Source: Tricholoma matsutake
Taxonomy: Eukaryota; Basidiomycota; Agaricomycetes; Agaricales; Tricholomataceae
DNA length: 64,000 nucleotides
NCBI GenBank assembly: GCA_026075535.2
Contig: AP026542.1
Span: 5,394,001 to 5,458,000 of the forward strand
Reading direction: 5' to 3'
A model generated the notes under the pieces. The model ran no database searches, was not told the origin of the DNA, and worked only from the letters and a program-made list of their open reading frames with translations. The stretch's first letter is position 1. Every line of letters starts with the position of its first letter. This document shows positions 19,958 to 31,170 of the stretch, one piece after another. The position numbers and the translations under genes are program-made.

Positions 19958-22900
19958 AATTGTACGCCCTCACTGCCTGTCCATAACCGCTTTGAAGTCT
20001 TGTCAGTTGAATCCCCAGAGAATGAATCCATTTCTGTGACTGCTCCCCTCTCTGACCCTTCGAAGTTGGCTAAAGACGTACCTGCTCTCCCCATCTCTCC
20101 TTCTACTCCACATCCCAAAATTAAATCATGGGAGCATAAACTACCACACAAGTATATTGTGGCATCCACTCCCTCTGCACATTCCTTGAACCTAGCCATC
20201 AAACTGCAGATGACCGACACTGGACAGATACTTGGTGTCTCTGCGCTCCTGGACTCTGGTGTGACTGGTCTCTTCATCGATTCCCATCTGGTACAACAAC
20301 ATCGCCTAAATACTTGCTCACTCTCACGTCCGATACCTGTATATAGTGTGGATGGATCCCCAAATGAAGCTGGTGCCATCCGAGAGGTTGCAGACCTGGT
20401 TCTCTGTTACAAAGCGTGCCCTTTTTGCTGTCACTCAATTAGGAAAGCAAAAGGTGATTTTGGGATATCCATGGCTTCGAGACCATAACCCAGAGGTCGA
20501 CTGGTGTACTGGGGAGGTTACCATGAGCCGATGTCCATCCCGCTGTCGGACGTGTTTCACAGAAGCCAGGCAAGAATGTCGTGGACAGAAGGCGGCGATA
20601 CGACGTACTCAGAAGTGTCATGCTGGACCCCTGCCTATACCTGAAGTGGAATTGGAAGGGGTTCCTGATCTAATGCCGGACTTGGATGATGATGATGAGG
20701 ACCCAGAGGAAGTGGAGGAGGGTGATCAGATCTTCTACACTGCGATTCGCTCATCACATGAGGTGTGTGCCACATCGAACATATCCCAACGCCTCACTGA
20801 GGCCTTCCACAAAAACAACGCTGCTAAATCCTCTACTAACTCCTTACTCCCTCATCTCCATGAGTTTGAAGACGTGTTCTCCAAGGAGTCATTCGACTCT
20901 CTTCCTGCGCGTAAGCCATGGGATCACGCGATCGAACTCACCCCCGGCGCAACCCCTTCATCCTGCAAGGTCTATCCTCTCTCTCCGGAGGAACAACGGC
21001 AGCTTGACCAGTTCATCGACGAGCACCTGGCCTCTGGACATATTCAACCATCGAAGTCACCCATGGCCTCTCCCTTTTTCTTTGTCAAGAAGAAGGATGG
21101 CTCACTTCGACCGGTTCAAGACTACAGAAGACTCAACAACATCACGGTCAAAAATCACTACCCACTACCCCTCATCTCCGAACTCGTAAACCAGCTCCGT
21201 GGAGCCCGATACTTCACCAAGCTCGATGTCCATTGGGGCTATAATAATGTGAGGATAAATGAGGGAGATGAGTGGAAGGCAGCCTTTCATACCAACCGTG
21301 GTCTTTTTGAACCGCTTGTCATGTTCTTTGGCCTTACTAATAGCCCTGCCACCTTTCAGACCATGATGAACAACATCTTCCATGACCTCATCCTTGAAGG
21401 TGTTGTCTGCATCTATCTCGATGCCATCCTCATCTTCACTCGCACAGTTGAAGAGCACCATCGCATCACACGCCTCATCCTAGAGCAACTTCAACAGTAC
21501 AAACTCTACCTTCATCAGGACAAATGCGAGTTCAAAAGGACCAAGATCGAGTACCTCGGCCTGATTATCTCGGAGGGTCAAGTGGAGATGGATCCTATCA
21601 AGGTAAACGGGGTCACAGCTTGGCCGATGCCCACAAACAAGAAGGAGGTGCAGTCTTTCCTGGGCTTCATCAATTTCTATCGGTGTTTTTTCAAGGATTT
21701 CTCACATCATGCACGACCACTGTTTGACTTGACAGGAAAGGAGGCATGGAGGTGGGATAATGCACAACAGGAGGCATTTGAAAAGCTTAAGGAGATGGTC
21801 ACTTCTGCTCCAATCCTTACCTTTGCTGATGATTCACGTCCTTTTTGTGTAGACGCTGACAGTTCTGACTTTGCGACAGGCGCCATGTTGTCTCAGCAGT
21901 CTCCGGAGGACCAGAAGTGGCATCCTGTTGCATTCTACTCCAAAAGCCTGAGTGCTGTAGAGCAAAACTACAAGATCCATGACAAGGAGATGTTGGCAAT
22001 AATGCGTGCGCTTGAGGAGTGGCGACACTTCCTCGAGGGTGCCCAACACAAGGTGGAAATTTGGATGGATCACAAGAACCTCGAGTACTTCATGACGGCC
22101 AAGAAATTGAACCGTCGTCAAGCTCGTTGGTCCCTGTATCTATCTAGATTCGACTTCTCCTTGCACCACCGTCCAGGTCGCAGCATGGGGAAAACCGATG
22201 CCCTATCCCGACGTGCAGACCATGGGGATGGCAGCGGTGACAACCAAAACATTGTGCTGTTGCAGCCAGACCTGTTCACCATTCGGGCACTGGAAGGCAT
22301 CGTACCCCAGGGCGAGGAGCGGGACATTCTACGTGACATTCGTCGCGCAAACCGTAGCGGTTTACATGAGGATGTTGTCGCCCGAGCTGTTAAAGAACTG
22401 AGGAAGGGATCGACCCTTTCCTTATGTGCGGCAGAGTGGGCTGAAAAGGAGGACTTGTTGTATTTCAGGGATTGCATCTATGTTCCCAATGACCCAGACC
22501 TTCGCCGGTGCATCATATCCCAACACCATGACTCACAGATTGCTGGCCACCCTGGACGCTGGAAGACCTTGGAGCTCACCTCATGGAACTATTGGTGGCC
22601 ACAAATGTCATGGCTCATTGGTCAGTATTGTCGCACTTGTGACCTTTGCTTACGCACCAAGGTCCCTCATCGCAAGCCTATTGGTGAGCTACACCCTCTT
22701 CCTGTTCCAGAGAGTCGTTGGGATGTCGTCAGCGTCGACTTTGTGGTGGAATTGCCAGAGTCAAATGGGTTTGATGCGGTGATGTGCACAGTTGACTCAG
22801 TGGGAAAACGTGCTCACTTCATTCCCACTCACACCACTGTCAGTGCCCTAGGTGCCACTCGACTCTACCTCCACCACGTGTGGAAATTACATGGACTTCC

Positions 22901-23822
22901 TGGTGCCTTCCTCTCGGATTGTGGCCCTCAGTTCATGGCAGAGTTCACTCGTGAGCTGTACCGACTCCTGGGGATCAAACTCCTTGCTTCAACCGCTTAT
23001 CACCCACAAACTGATGGCCAGACGGAGCGAGTCAACCAGGAACTGGAGCAGTACATCCGCCTCTTTGTCAATGAATGCCAGGACAATTGGGATGATCTCC
23101 TTCCTTTGGCTGAGTTCAGATACAACAACCATGTCCATGCTTCCACTCAACAGACCCCTTTCCTCTTAGACACTGGATGACATCCACGCATGGGATTTGA
23201 ACCTCGCCAAACTCCCTCACACATCGAGACGGTGAATGAGTTCACAGAACGCATGAGGGATAGCTTGGAGGAGGCAAGGGCAGCCTTAGCAAAGGCGAAG
23301 GACGACATGGCACAATTTTACAACCAACACCACTCCCCAACCCCTCAGTACAAGGTTGGTGATTGAGTTTATCTTGACTCCAGTGATGTCTCCACTACAC
23401 GTCCATCCAAGAAACTTGCTCATTGCTTCTTGGGACCTTTCCCCATTGTCAAGTGCGTTGGAACACATGCCTATTGTCTACGCCTCCCAGCCTCCATGTC
23501 CAGACTCCATCCCGTCTTCCATGTTGTCAAATTGCTTCCAGCTCCCCCAGATCCATTCCCAGGACGCCATTCACACCCACCACCACCACCTACAGTGATC
23601 GAGGGAGAACCCCAATATGAAGTCGAGTCAATCTTGGACAGCCATTTGCATCGAGGAAAACTCCAGTATTTGGTACATTGGAAGGGTTATGGGTATGAGG
23701 AGAACTCATGGGTCGAAGAGTCTGACATAAATGCCCCTCGGTTAATCAAGGAATTCCACCGACGACACACTGCTGCACCACATCGCATTCAAGTCACGGA
23801 CTTTGGTCGTATACAATTTTGA
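19955..23822 (+). pseudogene. pol of copy B: protease, RT, RNase H, integrase, chromodomain
   Basis: Protease core ALLDSGVTGLFID; an 11-bp deletion near 20411 (GATCATAGTGA present in copy C) shifts frame into the long ORF 20346-23180. RT palm motif reads YLDA (about 21418-21429) where copy C has YLDD, removing a catalytic Asp. RNase H (DADSSDFATGAML), HHCC zinc finger, integrase core (VDFVVELPESNGFDAVM, LSDCGPQF, AYHPQTDGQTERVNQELE) follow. TGA stops at 23178-23180 and about 23363. The C-terminal chromodomain (YEVESILD, LQYLVHWKGYGYEENSW) would target heterochromatin marks in an active copy. Confidence 0.9.
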
Positions 23823-23857
23823 ATGCATCGGGGCGATGCATCTTAGAGAGGGGGTGA

Positions 23858-24283
23858 TGTAAGGGGACTAGGGGGGTGCCCTGTGTGTTTTTCCTATTTT
23901 TTATGTTTGTCCTATATTTTTCCCCACCTCATTTCCTTCTATTCTTCATTTTCTATGATTTTTCCGTATTTTATTACTAATTTTCCCTTGCTATCATGTT
24001 TGTACATGTTGACACTTTTATATTTAGAGGCAGAGTACCCCTTCTGACACATACCCCTTGGTATGATGTCATTTGGCGGCCTTGATCCACCTATCTCTGC
24101 CTTTTTCTATTTTTAGGTTATATTTGATTTTTGTCATCTTCACATATACTGGGCATCAGCAAGGGGATCCTTAGAGTTTTCTCTTCGGATTTCCCTTTGC
24201 TAGGTGTGTCCCCAATGCCTGTATTATGTAGTATAATTTTAACTTCAGATTTCCCTTTGCTAGAGGCTTAGGTTGCCCTTATA
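23858..24283 (+). repeat. 3' LTR of copy B (426 bp)
   Basis: Same length and 60-bp block as the 5' LTR, with a few single-base differences visible (for example CTCCGCC/CTCTGCC-type changes at CpG sites). Followed by ACCTT, then the chromovirus A frame resumes. Confidence 0.92.
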
Positions 24284-24288
24284 ACCTT

Positions 24289-24701
24289 CACTCCAGAAGG
24301 GTTATCCGCCCAATCTGCTTACTCATCTGACATTTCCAATATTCCACCTGAGTATCACAAATTTGCTGATGTCTTTAATAAGACTAAAGTGGATGCCCTT
24401 CCTCCGCATCGGTCTTACAACCTGAAGATAGAGACAGAAGACAATACTCCTCTGCCTCTGGGCCACATGTATTCTCTCTCCCCCTCTGAATTAGAAGCCT
24501 TATGAGTCTTTATTGATGAAAATGTCTGCTCAGGCTTCATCCACCCATCCAAGTCCCCACATGGTGCTCCTATTCTCTTCATCAAGAAGAAGGACAGCAG
24601 TCTCTGACTTTGCATTGACTACCGAGGCCTCAACCGTCTCACAAAGAAGGACCACTACCCACTCCCACTCATTTCCAACCTCCTCGACTCCCCCCAAAAA
24701 G
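24289..24701 (+). pseudogene. Chromovirus A pol: N-terminal RT region
   Basis: Resumes the A reading frame after copy B: FTPEGLSAQSAYSSDIS-like text, then [55 protein letters not shown] and [20 protein letters not shown], the fingers of a Ty3-type RT. TGA replaces expected Arg codons at about 24502-24504 and 24606-24608. Interrupted after LLDSPQK by the hAT-like element. Confidence 0.85.
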
Positions 24702-24879
24702 TAGTGTTTAAGGGTCCAGTTTGGTCCAAATCAATGCCCAGATTGGATGGACCGCAACCAAACCAAATAGGACTAGTCCTATTCAGTTCGGTTGACCCCA
24801 AAAGACCGGTCTTTGGGCTGTTTTTACGAGTCTAACTAAATTATAATATATTGTAGATAAAACTAATTATATTTACACC

Positions 24880-24899
24880 CTGCGAGCAGTTGCTCGCAG
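24880..24899. repeat. Short perfect hairpin of the RAGC-hairpin family
   Basis: CTGCGAGCA-GT-TGCTCGCAG, a perfect 9-bp inverted repeat with a 2-nt loop. Compare 15162-15183, where two G-C pairs of the arm are A-T pairs instead. Confidence 0.75.
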
Positions 24900-25030
24900 T
24901 GGTGTTGCTAAAAAACTGAAAGAAAACAAAGAAGAACAATATAATAATAAAATAGCCCCACCATCTTGCGTTGGTAGCGAGGGTGGGGGGTCGAGAGTGG
25001 TTGTCGTTGGTCATCTCCCCATCGCATGTT

Positions 25031-25396
25031 TGTAAGGGGACTAGGGGGGTACCCTGTGTGTTTCTCCTATTTTTTACGTTTGTTCTATATTTTTCCTCAC
25101 TTCATTTCCTTCTATTCTTCATTTTCTATGATTTTTCCGGATTTTATTACTAATTTTCCCTTTCTATCATGTTTGTGCATGTTGACAGTTTTATATTTAG
25201 AGGCAGAGCACCCCTTCTGACATCTACCCCTTGGTATGATGTCATTCGGTGGCCTTGATCTGCCTATCTCTGCCTTTTCTATTTTTAGGTTATTATTTGA
25301 TTTTTGTCGTCTTCGCATATACTGGGCATCAGCAAAGGGATCCTTAGAGTTTTCTCTTCGGATTTCCCTTTGCTAGAGGCTGAGGTTGCCCTTATA
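25031..25396 (+). repeat. Solo LTR of the marY1-like family (366-bp form)
   Basis: Complete LTR from TGTAAGGGGACTAGG to GTTGCCCTTATA without internal region, left by LTR-LTR recombination. Flanks ATGTT and GTGTT suggest a target duplication with one G-to-A change. It lies inside the hAT-like element, so it arrived after it. Confidence 0.85.
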
Positions 25397-25499
25397 GTGT
25401 TGCCCCCTCCCCTGTTCTCATTGTCATCCATTTTCTGCTCCCTGTCATTTGTCAGCCCCTCCCTGTGTGCATTGTTCATCATCGGCACCTCCATTACCC

Positions 25500-25942
25500 C
25501 CTACGAGCAGTGGCTCATAGGTGGGTTGGTAGTGCTGTGATGTTGCTGTTGCTGTCTGGAAGTGGCGGTACCCATTGCCACCCTGCGAGCAGAGGCTCGC
25601 AGCAGTGACATAGGGCATGGGGGGTGTATGGCAAGGGCCCAGGTGCATTGTGTGGTGGCTAGGCAACAACTAAGAAAATAATTGTTAGTAAAAGAAATAA
25701 GATTTAAAAAAAACATACTCAACAGCCCAAACGACGACTAGCATCATTTGGGCTGTCTGCAGTAGAGCCCCCTGATTCGTCCTCGTCCCCCTGATTCCTC
25801 ATCCTCATCGTCCTGCTATTTGTCATCGTCCAGGAAAGGGCCTGTTGCCACCTTGCGAGCAGAGGCTCACAGCAGCGGCATTGGGCATGGTTGTTGTGGT
25901 CCAGAAGCAGCCCAATGCTGGCATGCGAGCAGCAGCTCACAG
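25500..25942. repeat. Cluster of four more RAGC hairpins
   Basis: Hairpins at 25500-25520 (CCTACGAGC...GCTCATAGG), 25583-25602 (CTGCGAGC-AGAG-GCTCGCAG), 25853-25872 and 25922-25942 (weaker). Each is followed, on the minus strand reading, by GGGTGG-like sequence. Between them lie intron-like segments that on the minus strand begin GTATGTT and end TTCTTAG. Confidence 0.6.
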
Positions 25943-26637
25943 CAGTGGCAAAGGCATCGTTCGGTGGGTGGGCAATTTCATTATCAAAATGAAAAGTACC
26001 TAAAAAAGAAGAAAAAACTTTTAGTTAGTTAGTTAGTTAGTAAAAGAAAAGAATTAACTATAAAACAACATACCCTAGGGCCCAAACAACTCTTGTTTGT
26101 TGTTTGAGCTGTCTACTCTGTGTTCGTTCAGTTGTTGTGGTCATTTTCATGGAAACAGCATTGTTGGTGTTGTTGTCGTGGTCGTGGGAAGTCATCTGGG
26201 AAGTGGTGCCACATTTGTTTTTGGGTGAACAAATGTGACCACATGGTCTGTGCACAGCCACAGGGTATATAAGCACTCACCAAACGACTGTTTTTCCCCC
26301 TGGGCTTGTTCCACTTTATGTATATATACCATAAATAGTAATAGTAGTATTTATATTTTGTTCTTTTATATACTTTTGGATACTTATTTCTGTATTTTGT
26401 ACTCAACTTATGGTATATATCTAGTAGTATAAACATGTCTAAAATACTGGTTAAGACCAGTTTCAACCAGTCTTACATCGGTTTTCGTGAGTTTACAAAA
26501 GTGATCAACTGACAACCAAACCAACCCCAATATGGGGTGAACTGAGACCGACAGTTCGGTCTTTTGCAGTTAAGTTCAGTTAAGGGTCTGGTCTTTTTCC
26601 GGTCTTATGGACTGGACCCTTGAACACTACTGAAAAG

Positions 26638-29225
26638 CCCACTTATTCACTAAGATAGACTTGCAGCATGCTTATCACCTAGTCCACATCACTGATGGTG
26701 ATGAATGGAAAACCACTTTCTGCACCCGCTACGGATCCTTCGAGTGGTTGGTGGTTCCCTTTGGACTCACTAACACACCTGCAGCTTTCCAGCGGTTTAT
26801 GAACGACATCTTCAGCGACATGCTGGATGTTTGTGTCATCATGTACCTTGACGACATCCTAATCTACTCAGATGACAAGTCCCAGCACAGGGCTCATGTC
26901 AAAGAAGTCCTCCGCCGTCTCCAGAAAAATGGACTTTACACCTCTCCACAGAAATGTGAATTCCACAAAGACACCATTGAATATCTGGGTTTCATCCTTT
27001 CACCGGATGGACTGTGGATGTCCGAGGATAAAGTCAAAACCGTGCTCAACTGGCCTGAGCCTAGGAAAGTTAAGGATATACAATCCTTCTTAGGCTTTTG
27101 CAACTTTTACCACCGCTTCATTAATGGCTATTCAGACATAGTCATCCCACTCACCCACTTGATGCAGAGATCCACACCCTGGGACTTCAACAAGAAGTGC
27201 TGCGACACTTTTGAAAAGCTCAAACAAGAATTCACTCATGCCCCCATCTTAACTCAATGGGTACCCGACTCACAGATGGTACTTGAAACAGACACTTCTG
27301 ACTATGCCCTAGCGGCCATCCTTTCGGTTTACACTGCGGATGGAGAAATCCATCTGGTCGCTTTTCATTCCCGCTCCTTTAATCCCGCTGAACTAAATTA
27401 TGACACCCATGATAAGGAACTCTTGGCCATTTTCGAAGTGTTCAAACACTGGCGGCAGTATTTTGAGGGTTCCACAAACCTGGTTGATGTGGTCACTGAC
27501 CACAAACATCTTGAGTACTTCAGCACTACTAAGTTGCTCACCTGCCACTGGGCCCATTGGTCTGAATACCTTTCCCAGTTCAATCTTGTCATCTGCTTCT
27601 GCCCTGGAAAATTAGGGGCCAAGCCAGACGCACTCACTAGACATTGGGACATCTACCGCAAAGGGGGAAATAGCAACTTCACCTCCGTAAACCCGACCAA
27701 CTTCCAACCTGTATTCACACAGGAACAACTCACTTCTTCCCTTCATGCCACCTACCTTGCAACACATATCCTTTGACAAGCAGTAATCATGGATGTTGAG
27801 AAACTCCACCATGACATCCACACCTCCCTACCCCTTGACCCCCTATCATCCAAATATCTTCCAACACCTGTCGACCCCAACTGGACCATAGACAAGGCAG
27901 GTCTTCTCCGCCACTTCGACTGGATTTATGTTCCAGATGTCGCAGATCTCCGCCTCAAGGTCCTTCAGTACAAACATGATCACATCCACTTCAGACAAAA
28001 CAAAACCCAGCAGCTTGTCCATCAGGGATATGTCTGGCCAAACCTCCACATCTTTGTGCAGGAATTTTGCAAATCCTGTACCACTTGCAAATGATCCAAA
28101 TCACCTCGACACAAACCCTACAGGTTCCTAAAGCAACTTCTGGTCCCGGAACGACCTTGGAGCCCAATCTCCATGGATTTCATCGAACAACTACCTGACT
28201 CTGATGGCCACACAGCTATCCTGGTCATTGTTGACCACCTGACCAAACAAGGCATCTTCATCCCAACTGTCAATGAAATCACAGCCCAAGAATTAGCCAA
28301 CCTGTTCATCCTCCATGTCTTCTCCAAGCATGGTGTCCCGTCGCACGTCACTTGCAACCAGGGATCTGAGTTCGTCTCCCATTTCTTCCGTTCCCTCGGA
28401 AAAGCACTCAACATGCAGATCCACTTCACTTCCAGTTATCACCCACAAGGTGATGGTCAGACAGAATGACTTAATCAGACCTTGGAGCAGTACCTCCGGA
28501 TCTTCTGCAACTATCAGCAGGATGACTGGTCTCACCTCTTACCCTTGGGTGAATTTGCCTACAACAATGCTCCCTCTGCCTCTACAGGCATATCCCCTTT
28601 CTTCACCAACAAAGGCTACCACCCGAACATTTCTGTCTTCCCCAAACATGACTTAGCCTCACAGCGCACCCACGAGTTCATCATTGACTTAGACGACCTT
28701 CATCAGGAACTTTGGAAACAGCTTGTGGCTGCTCAAGAGCGTTATCAAGGTCCTGCAGATAGACATCGGGCACCCACACCCAACTTCAATATTGGTGACT
28801 CTGCCTACATCACTGTGGAAAATATCTGCACCACTTGTCCCTCCAAGAAACTTTCCGAAAAGAACCATGGCCCCTTCAAAATCATCGCCCACCCAGGTAC
28901 TCACTCAGTCACCCTGTGGCTTCTGGACCACATGCGGGCCATCCACCCTGTTTTCCATGTCTCCCAACTCGAAAAACACTTCCCGAACACAATTCCAAAT
29001 TGAGCACAACCTCCACCTCCTCCGATCACCATCAATGACAAGCTCAAATATGAGATCGCCAAAGTTCTCAACTCCAAGGTTGACAACTGATGTTGCTGCA
29101 AGATTCTCTATCTTGTCCGATGGGAAGGTTACCAGGGAACCGACAAAGAGACCTCCTGGCTACCTGTTATGGAACTTGACCACGCCCATGAACTCCTTGT
29201 GGACTTCCACACCCGCTACCCATAG
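26638..29225 (+). pseudogene. Chromovirus A pol: RT palm, RNase H, integrase, chromodomain
   Basis: RT palm with intact MYLDDILIY, primer-grip LGFCNFYHRF, RNase H (LETDTSDYALAAIL, VTDHKHLEYF), integrase (SMDFIEQLPDSDGHTAIL, CNQGSEFVSHFF, YHPQGDGQTE) and a C-terminal chromodomain (KYEIAKVLNS, LYLVRWEGY). Premature stops at about 27774, 28094, 28467, 29001 and 29088 are all TGA where Arg (CGA) fits the family; none is TAA or TAG before the natural TAG at 29223-29225. Catalytic residues are otherwise mostly kept, so decay is by point mutation. Confidence 0.88.
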
Positions 29226-29398
29226 AAACCCAGTCCATTACCTGCTTAAAGTCTATTCACATTACTTACTCACTCAGTTAGAACTCAGAAACAAACTTAT
29301 ATTGCAAAAAGATTTTTTTTCTTGGATCCAACCAGATCCCTACACTACCTCCTTGCACTTATGTTTGATGTGCATGCAATTATCGCACATGTGTCCCC

Positions 29399-29869
29399 TC
29401 ACACCCATCTTGAAACAAGCAATCTTCTGATATTTGCATCTAGGCCACTTATCAGTAAAAGAAGACTGAGAAGGGAAACAAGTATGCACCTTTTGCAGGG
29501 CAATGCTGCCTGCACCCGCACCAGACCCTCTGACTCCTCTGACCCCACTCGCGCCTTCGACTTGGCGACTTTCTTTTTCTTTGGGGACTTGCTCCCCTCG
29601 GCCTCATCCTCCAAACCCATGGCCGCAGCCACCCGCTTCTTTTCTGCTCATCATGCAGCCAATGCCTCCTTCTTCCACACCTCTGCCTTGCGCACCTCCT
29701 CTGCCTTTGCAGCCTCCTCTGCTGCCTTTTGCACCTCCTCCTCCCTCACCACTTCCTCCAGCTCCTTCATCTCCCATTCCATCTGCTCTTTCAACTCCTG
29801 CTCCCTCTGTTTGTGTTGGGCCTTCATCGCAGCCATTTTGATCTGCGTGGAGACTGCTGGGGGGGACAT
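29399..29869 (-). pseudogene. Cys-motif, Lys/Glu-rich retroelement-associated protein remnant
   Basis: Minus-strand frame: MSPPAVSTQIKMAAMKAQHK, a long E/K/A coiled-coil-like helix, two consecutive TGA stops near 29649, then a basic nuclear-type stretch (SPKKKKVAKSKARVG) and PCKRC. After a frame change the pattern C-x-x-C...C-x-x-C-x5-K-C continues down to about 29360. The C-x2-C spacing recalls zinc-binding clusters of TE-associated proteins in agaricomycetes; no function is claimed. Confidence 0.5.
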
Positions 29870-29985
29870 TTTTGATAGGTGATGGGAGTAAGAAACAACA
29901 TGAAAATTTTTTCAACCAATTGCCGCATTCAGAGAATTCAACCAACTTCCTCATTTGGACTCAAACCCTCACATGCCTTGTAGGC

Positions 29986-30788
29986 TTTGCTTCTTGGGAC
30001 CTTTCCCCATTGTCAAGTGCATTGGAACGCATGCCTATCGTCTACGCCTCCCAGCCTTCATGTCCAGACTCCATCCCGTCTTCCATGTTGTCAAATTGCT
30101 TCCAGCTCCCCCAGATCCATTCCCAGGACACCATTCACACCCACCACCACCACCTACAGTGATCAAGGGAGAACCCCAATACGAAGTCGAGTCAATCTTG
30201 GACAGCCGTTTGCGTCGAGGAAAACTCCAGTATTTGGTACATTGGAAGGGTTATGGGTATGAGGAGAACTCATGGGTTGAAGAGTCTGACGTAAATGCCC
30301 CTCGGTTAATCAAGGAATTCCACCGATGGCACACTGCTGCACCGCATCACATTCAAGTCACGGACTTTGGTCATATACAATTTTGAATGCATCGGGGCGA
30401 TGCATCTTAGAGAGGGGGTGATGTAAGGGGACTAGGGGGGTGCCCTGTGTGTTTTTCCTATTTTTTATGTTTGTCCTATATTTTTCCCCACCTCATTTCC
30501 TTCTATTCTTCATTTTCTATGATTTTTCCGGATTTTATTACTAATTTTCCCTTGCTATCATGTTTGTACATGTTGACACTTTTATATTTAGAGGCGGAGT
30601 ACCCCTTCCGACACATACCCCTTGGTATGATGTCATTCGGTGGCCTTGATCCACCTATCTCCGCCTTTTTCTATTTTTAGATTATATTTGATTTTTGTCA
30701 TCTTCACATATACTGGGCATCAGCAAGGGGATCCTTAGAGTTTTCTCTTCAGATTTCCCTTTGCTAGAGGCTTAGGTTGCCCTTATAC
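29986..30788 (+). mobile_element. 5'-truncated marY1-like copy with chromodomain fragment and 3' LTR
   Basis: Starts inside the integrase C terminus (CFLGPFPIVKC block), keeps an open frame through the chromodomain to 30386, the purine tract and an LTR of the 366-bp form (30422-30788). Everything upstream is missing. It abuts the last 138 bp of the chromovirus A LTR, so it replaced or deleted the rest of that LTR. Confidence 0.85.
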
Positions 30789-30926
30789 ACAGCTTCTTAC
30801 AAGCTGAAGCCCAGTCCTTTGTGTTTCCCCTCCCGCAGAATCCACAACGACCCAACAACCTTCCGCTATCAACACCCGCAGGCTCCGATCAGATTCCGAT
30901 GTGCCTTCTAGGATCAGTTCTTAACA
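30789..30926 (+). repeat. Remnant of the 3' LTR of chromovirus A
   Basis: CAGCTTCTTACAAGCTGAAG through GATCAGTTCTTAACA matches 16059-16196 with scattered, mostly transition-type differences. Its right edge is followed by the TACCC target duplication. Confidence 0.85.
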
Positions 30927-31012
30927 TACCCCCTCTCTTCATTGTCATTATCCCCCCTCTTTCTTCATTGTCCCCTCCCTCTCATCATTGTCCCCCCTCC
31001 TGCCTGCCCACC

Positions 31013-31170
31013 CTGCGAGCAGAGGCTTGCAGCGGTGGTGGTGGTGGTGCCATCCCTGTCCCCCTCAGTCATTGTTATCATCAGTCCTCTCCCCATGTCA
31101 TTGTCATCCCCCATTGTTGTTAGTTTGTTGTTGAGCACTCCATGTTCCACCTTGGGAGCAAGGGCTCACA
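31013..31170. repeat. Two RAGC hairpins right of chromovirus A
   Basis: 31013-31032 (CTGCGAGC-AGAG-GCTTGCAG) and 31150-31170 (TTGGGAGCA...GGCTCACAA, imperfect). Together with 15162-15183 they show that A inserted into a pre-existing element carrying this hairpin family. Confidence 0.6.

Larger units (their letters stand above)
18257..24283 (+). mobile_element. Copy B: marY1-like chromovirus, 6027 bp, inserted in chromovirus A
   Basis: Both LTRs are 426 bp (18257-18682 and 23858-24283), starting TGTAAGGGGACTAGG and ending TTGCCCTTATA. Target duplication ACCTT flanks it (18252-18256 and 24284-24288). A purine tract AGAGAGGGGGTGA precedes the 3' LTR. The LTR length and total size match what I recall of marY1 from Tricholoma matsutake. 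Coding parts carry TGA stops, an 11-bp deletion and a mutated RT active site, so it is inactive. Confidence 0.92.
24702..26629. mobile_element. Non-autonomous hAT-like element, 1928 bp, inserted in chromovirus A RT
   Basis: The left end reads TAGTGTTTAAGGGTCCAGT and the reverse complement of the right end reads TAGTGTTCAAGGGTCCAGT. Flanking 8-mers CCAAAAAG (24694-24701) and CTGAAAAG (26630-26637) are a decayed target duplication. Removing it restores the RT frame SPQKAHLFTKIDLQ. Subterminal GGTC/GACC-rich motifs (AGACCGGTCTTT, CCGGTCTTATGG) are hAT-like. The interior has no transposase. It carries tandem modules with short hairpins and short exon-like blocks resembling the 3' end of the gag-like gene at 31257-32099, plus a solo LTR. 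Confidence 0.8.
15408..30926 (+). mobile_element. Chromovirus A: decayed Ty3/gypsy LTR retrotransposon, 15.5 kb including nested insertions
   Basis: The 5' LTR starts TGTCAAGAAC (15408) and the last 3' LTR piece ends GTTCTTAACA (30926), forming the expected TG...CA inverted ends. The whole is flanked by 5-bp repeats TACCC (15403-15407 and 30927-30931). Coding order is gag (CCHC knuckle), protease, RT, RNase H, integrase, chromodomain. Inside are copy B (18257-24283), a hAT-like element (24702-26629) and a truncated marY1-like copy (29986-30788) that replaces most of the 3' LTR. Many in-frame TGA codons and a frameshift show it is dead. Confidence 0.88.

Noticed and set aside
29403..29882. Plus-strand open frame of 186 codons rich in Ser, Ala and Pro
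   Set aside because: It is the complement of the E/K/A-rich minus-strand pseudogene and has no independent support.
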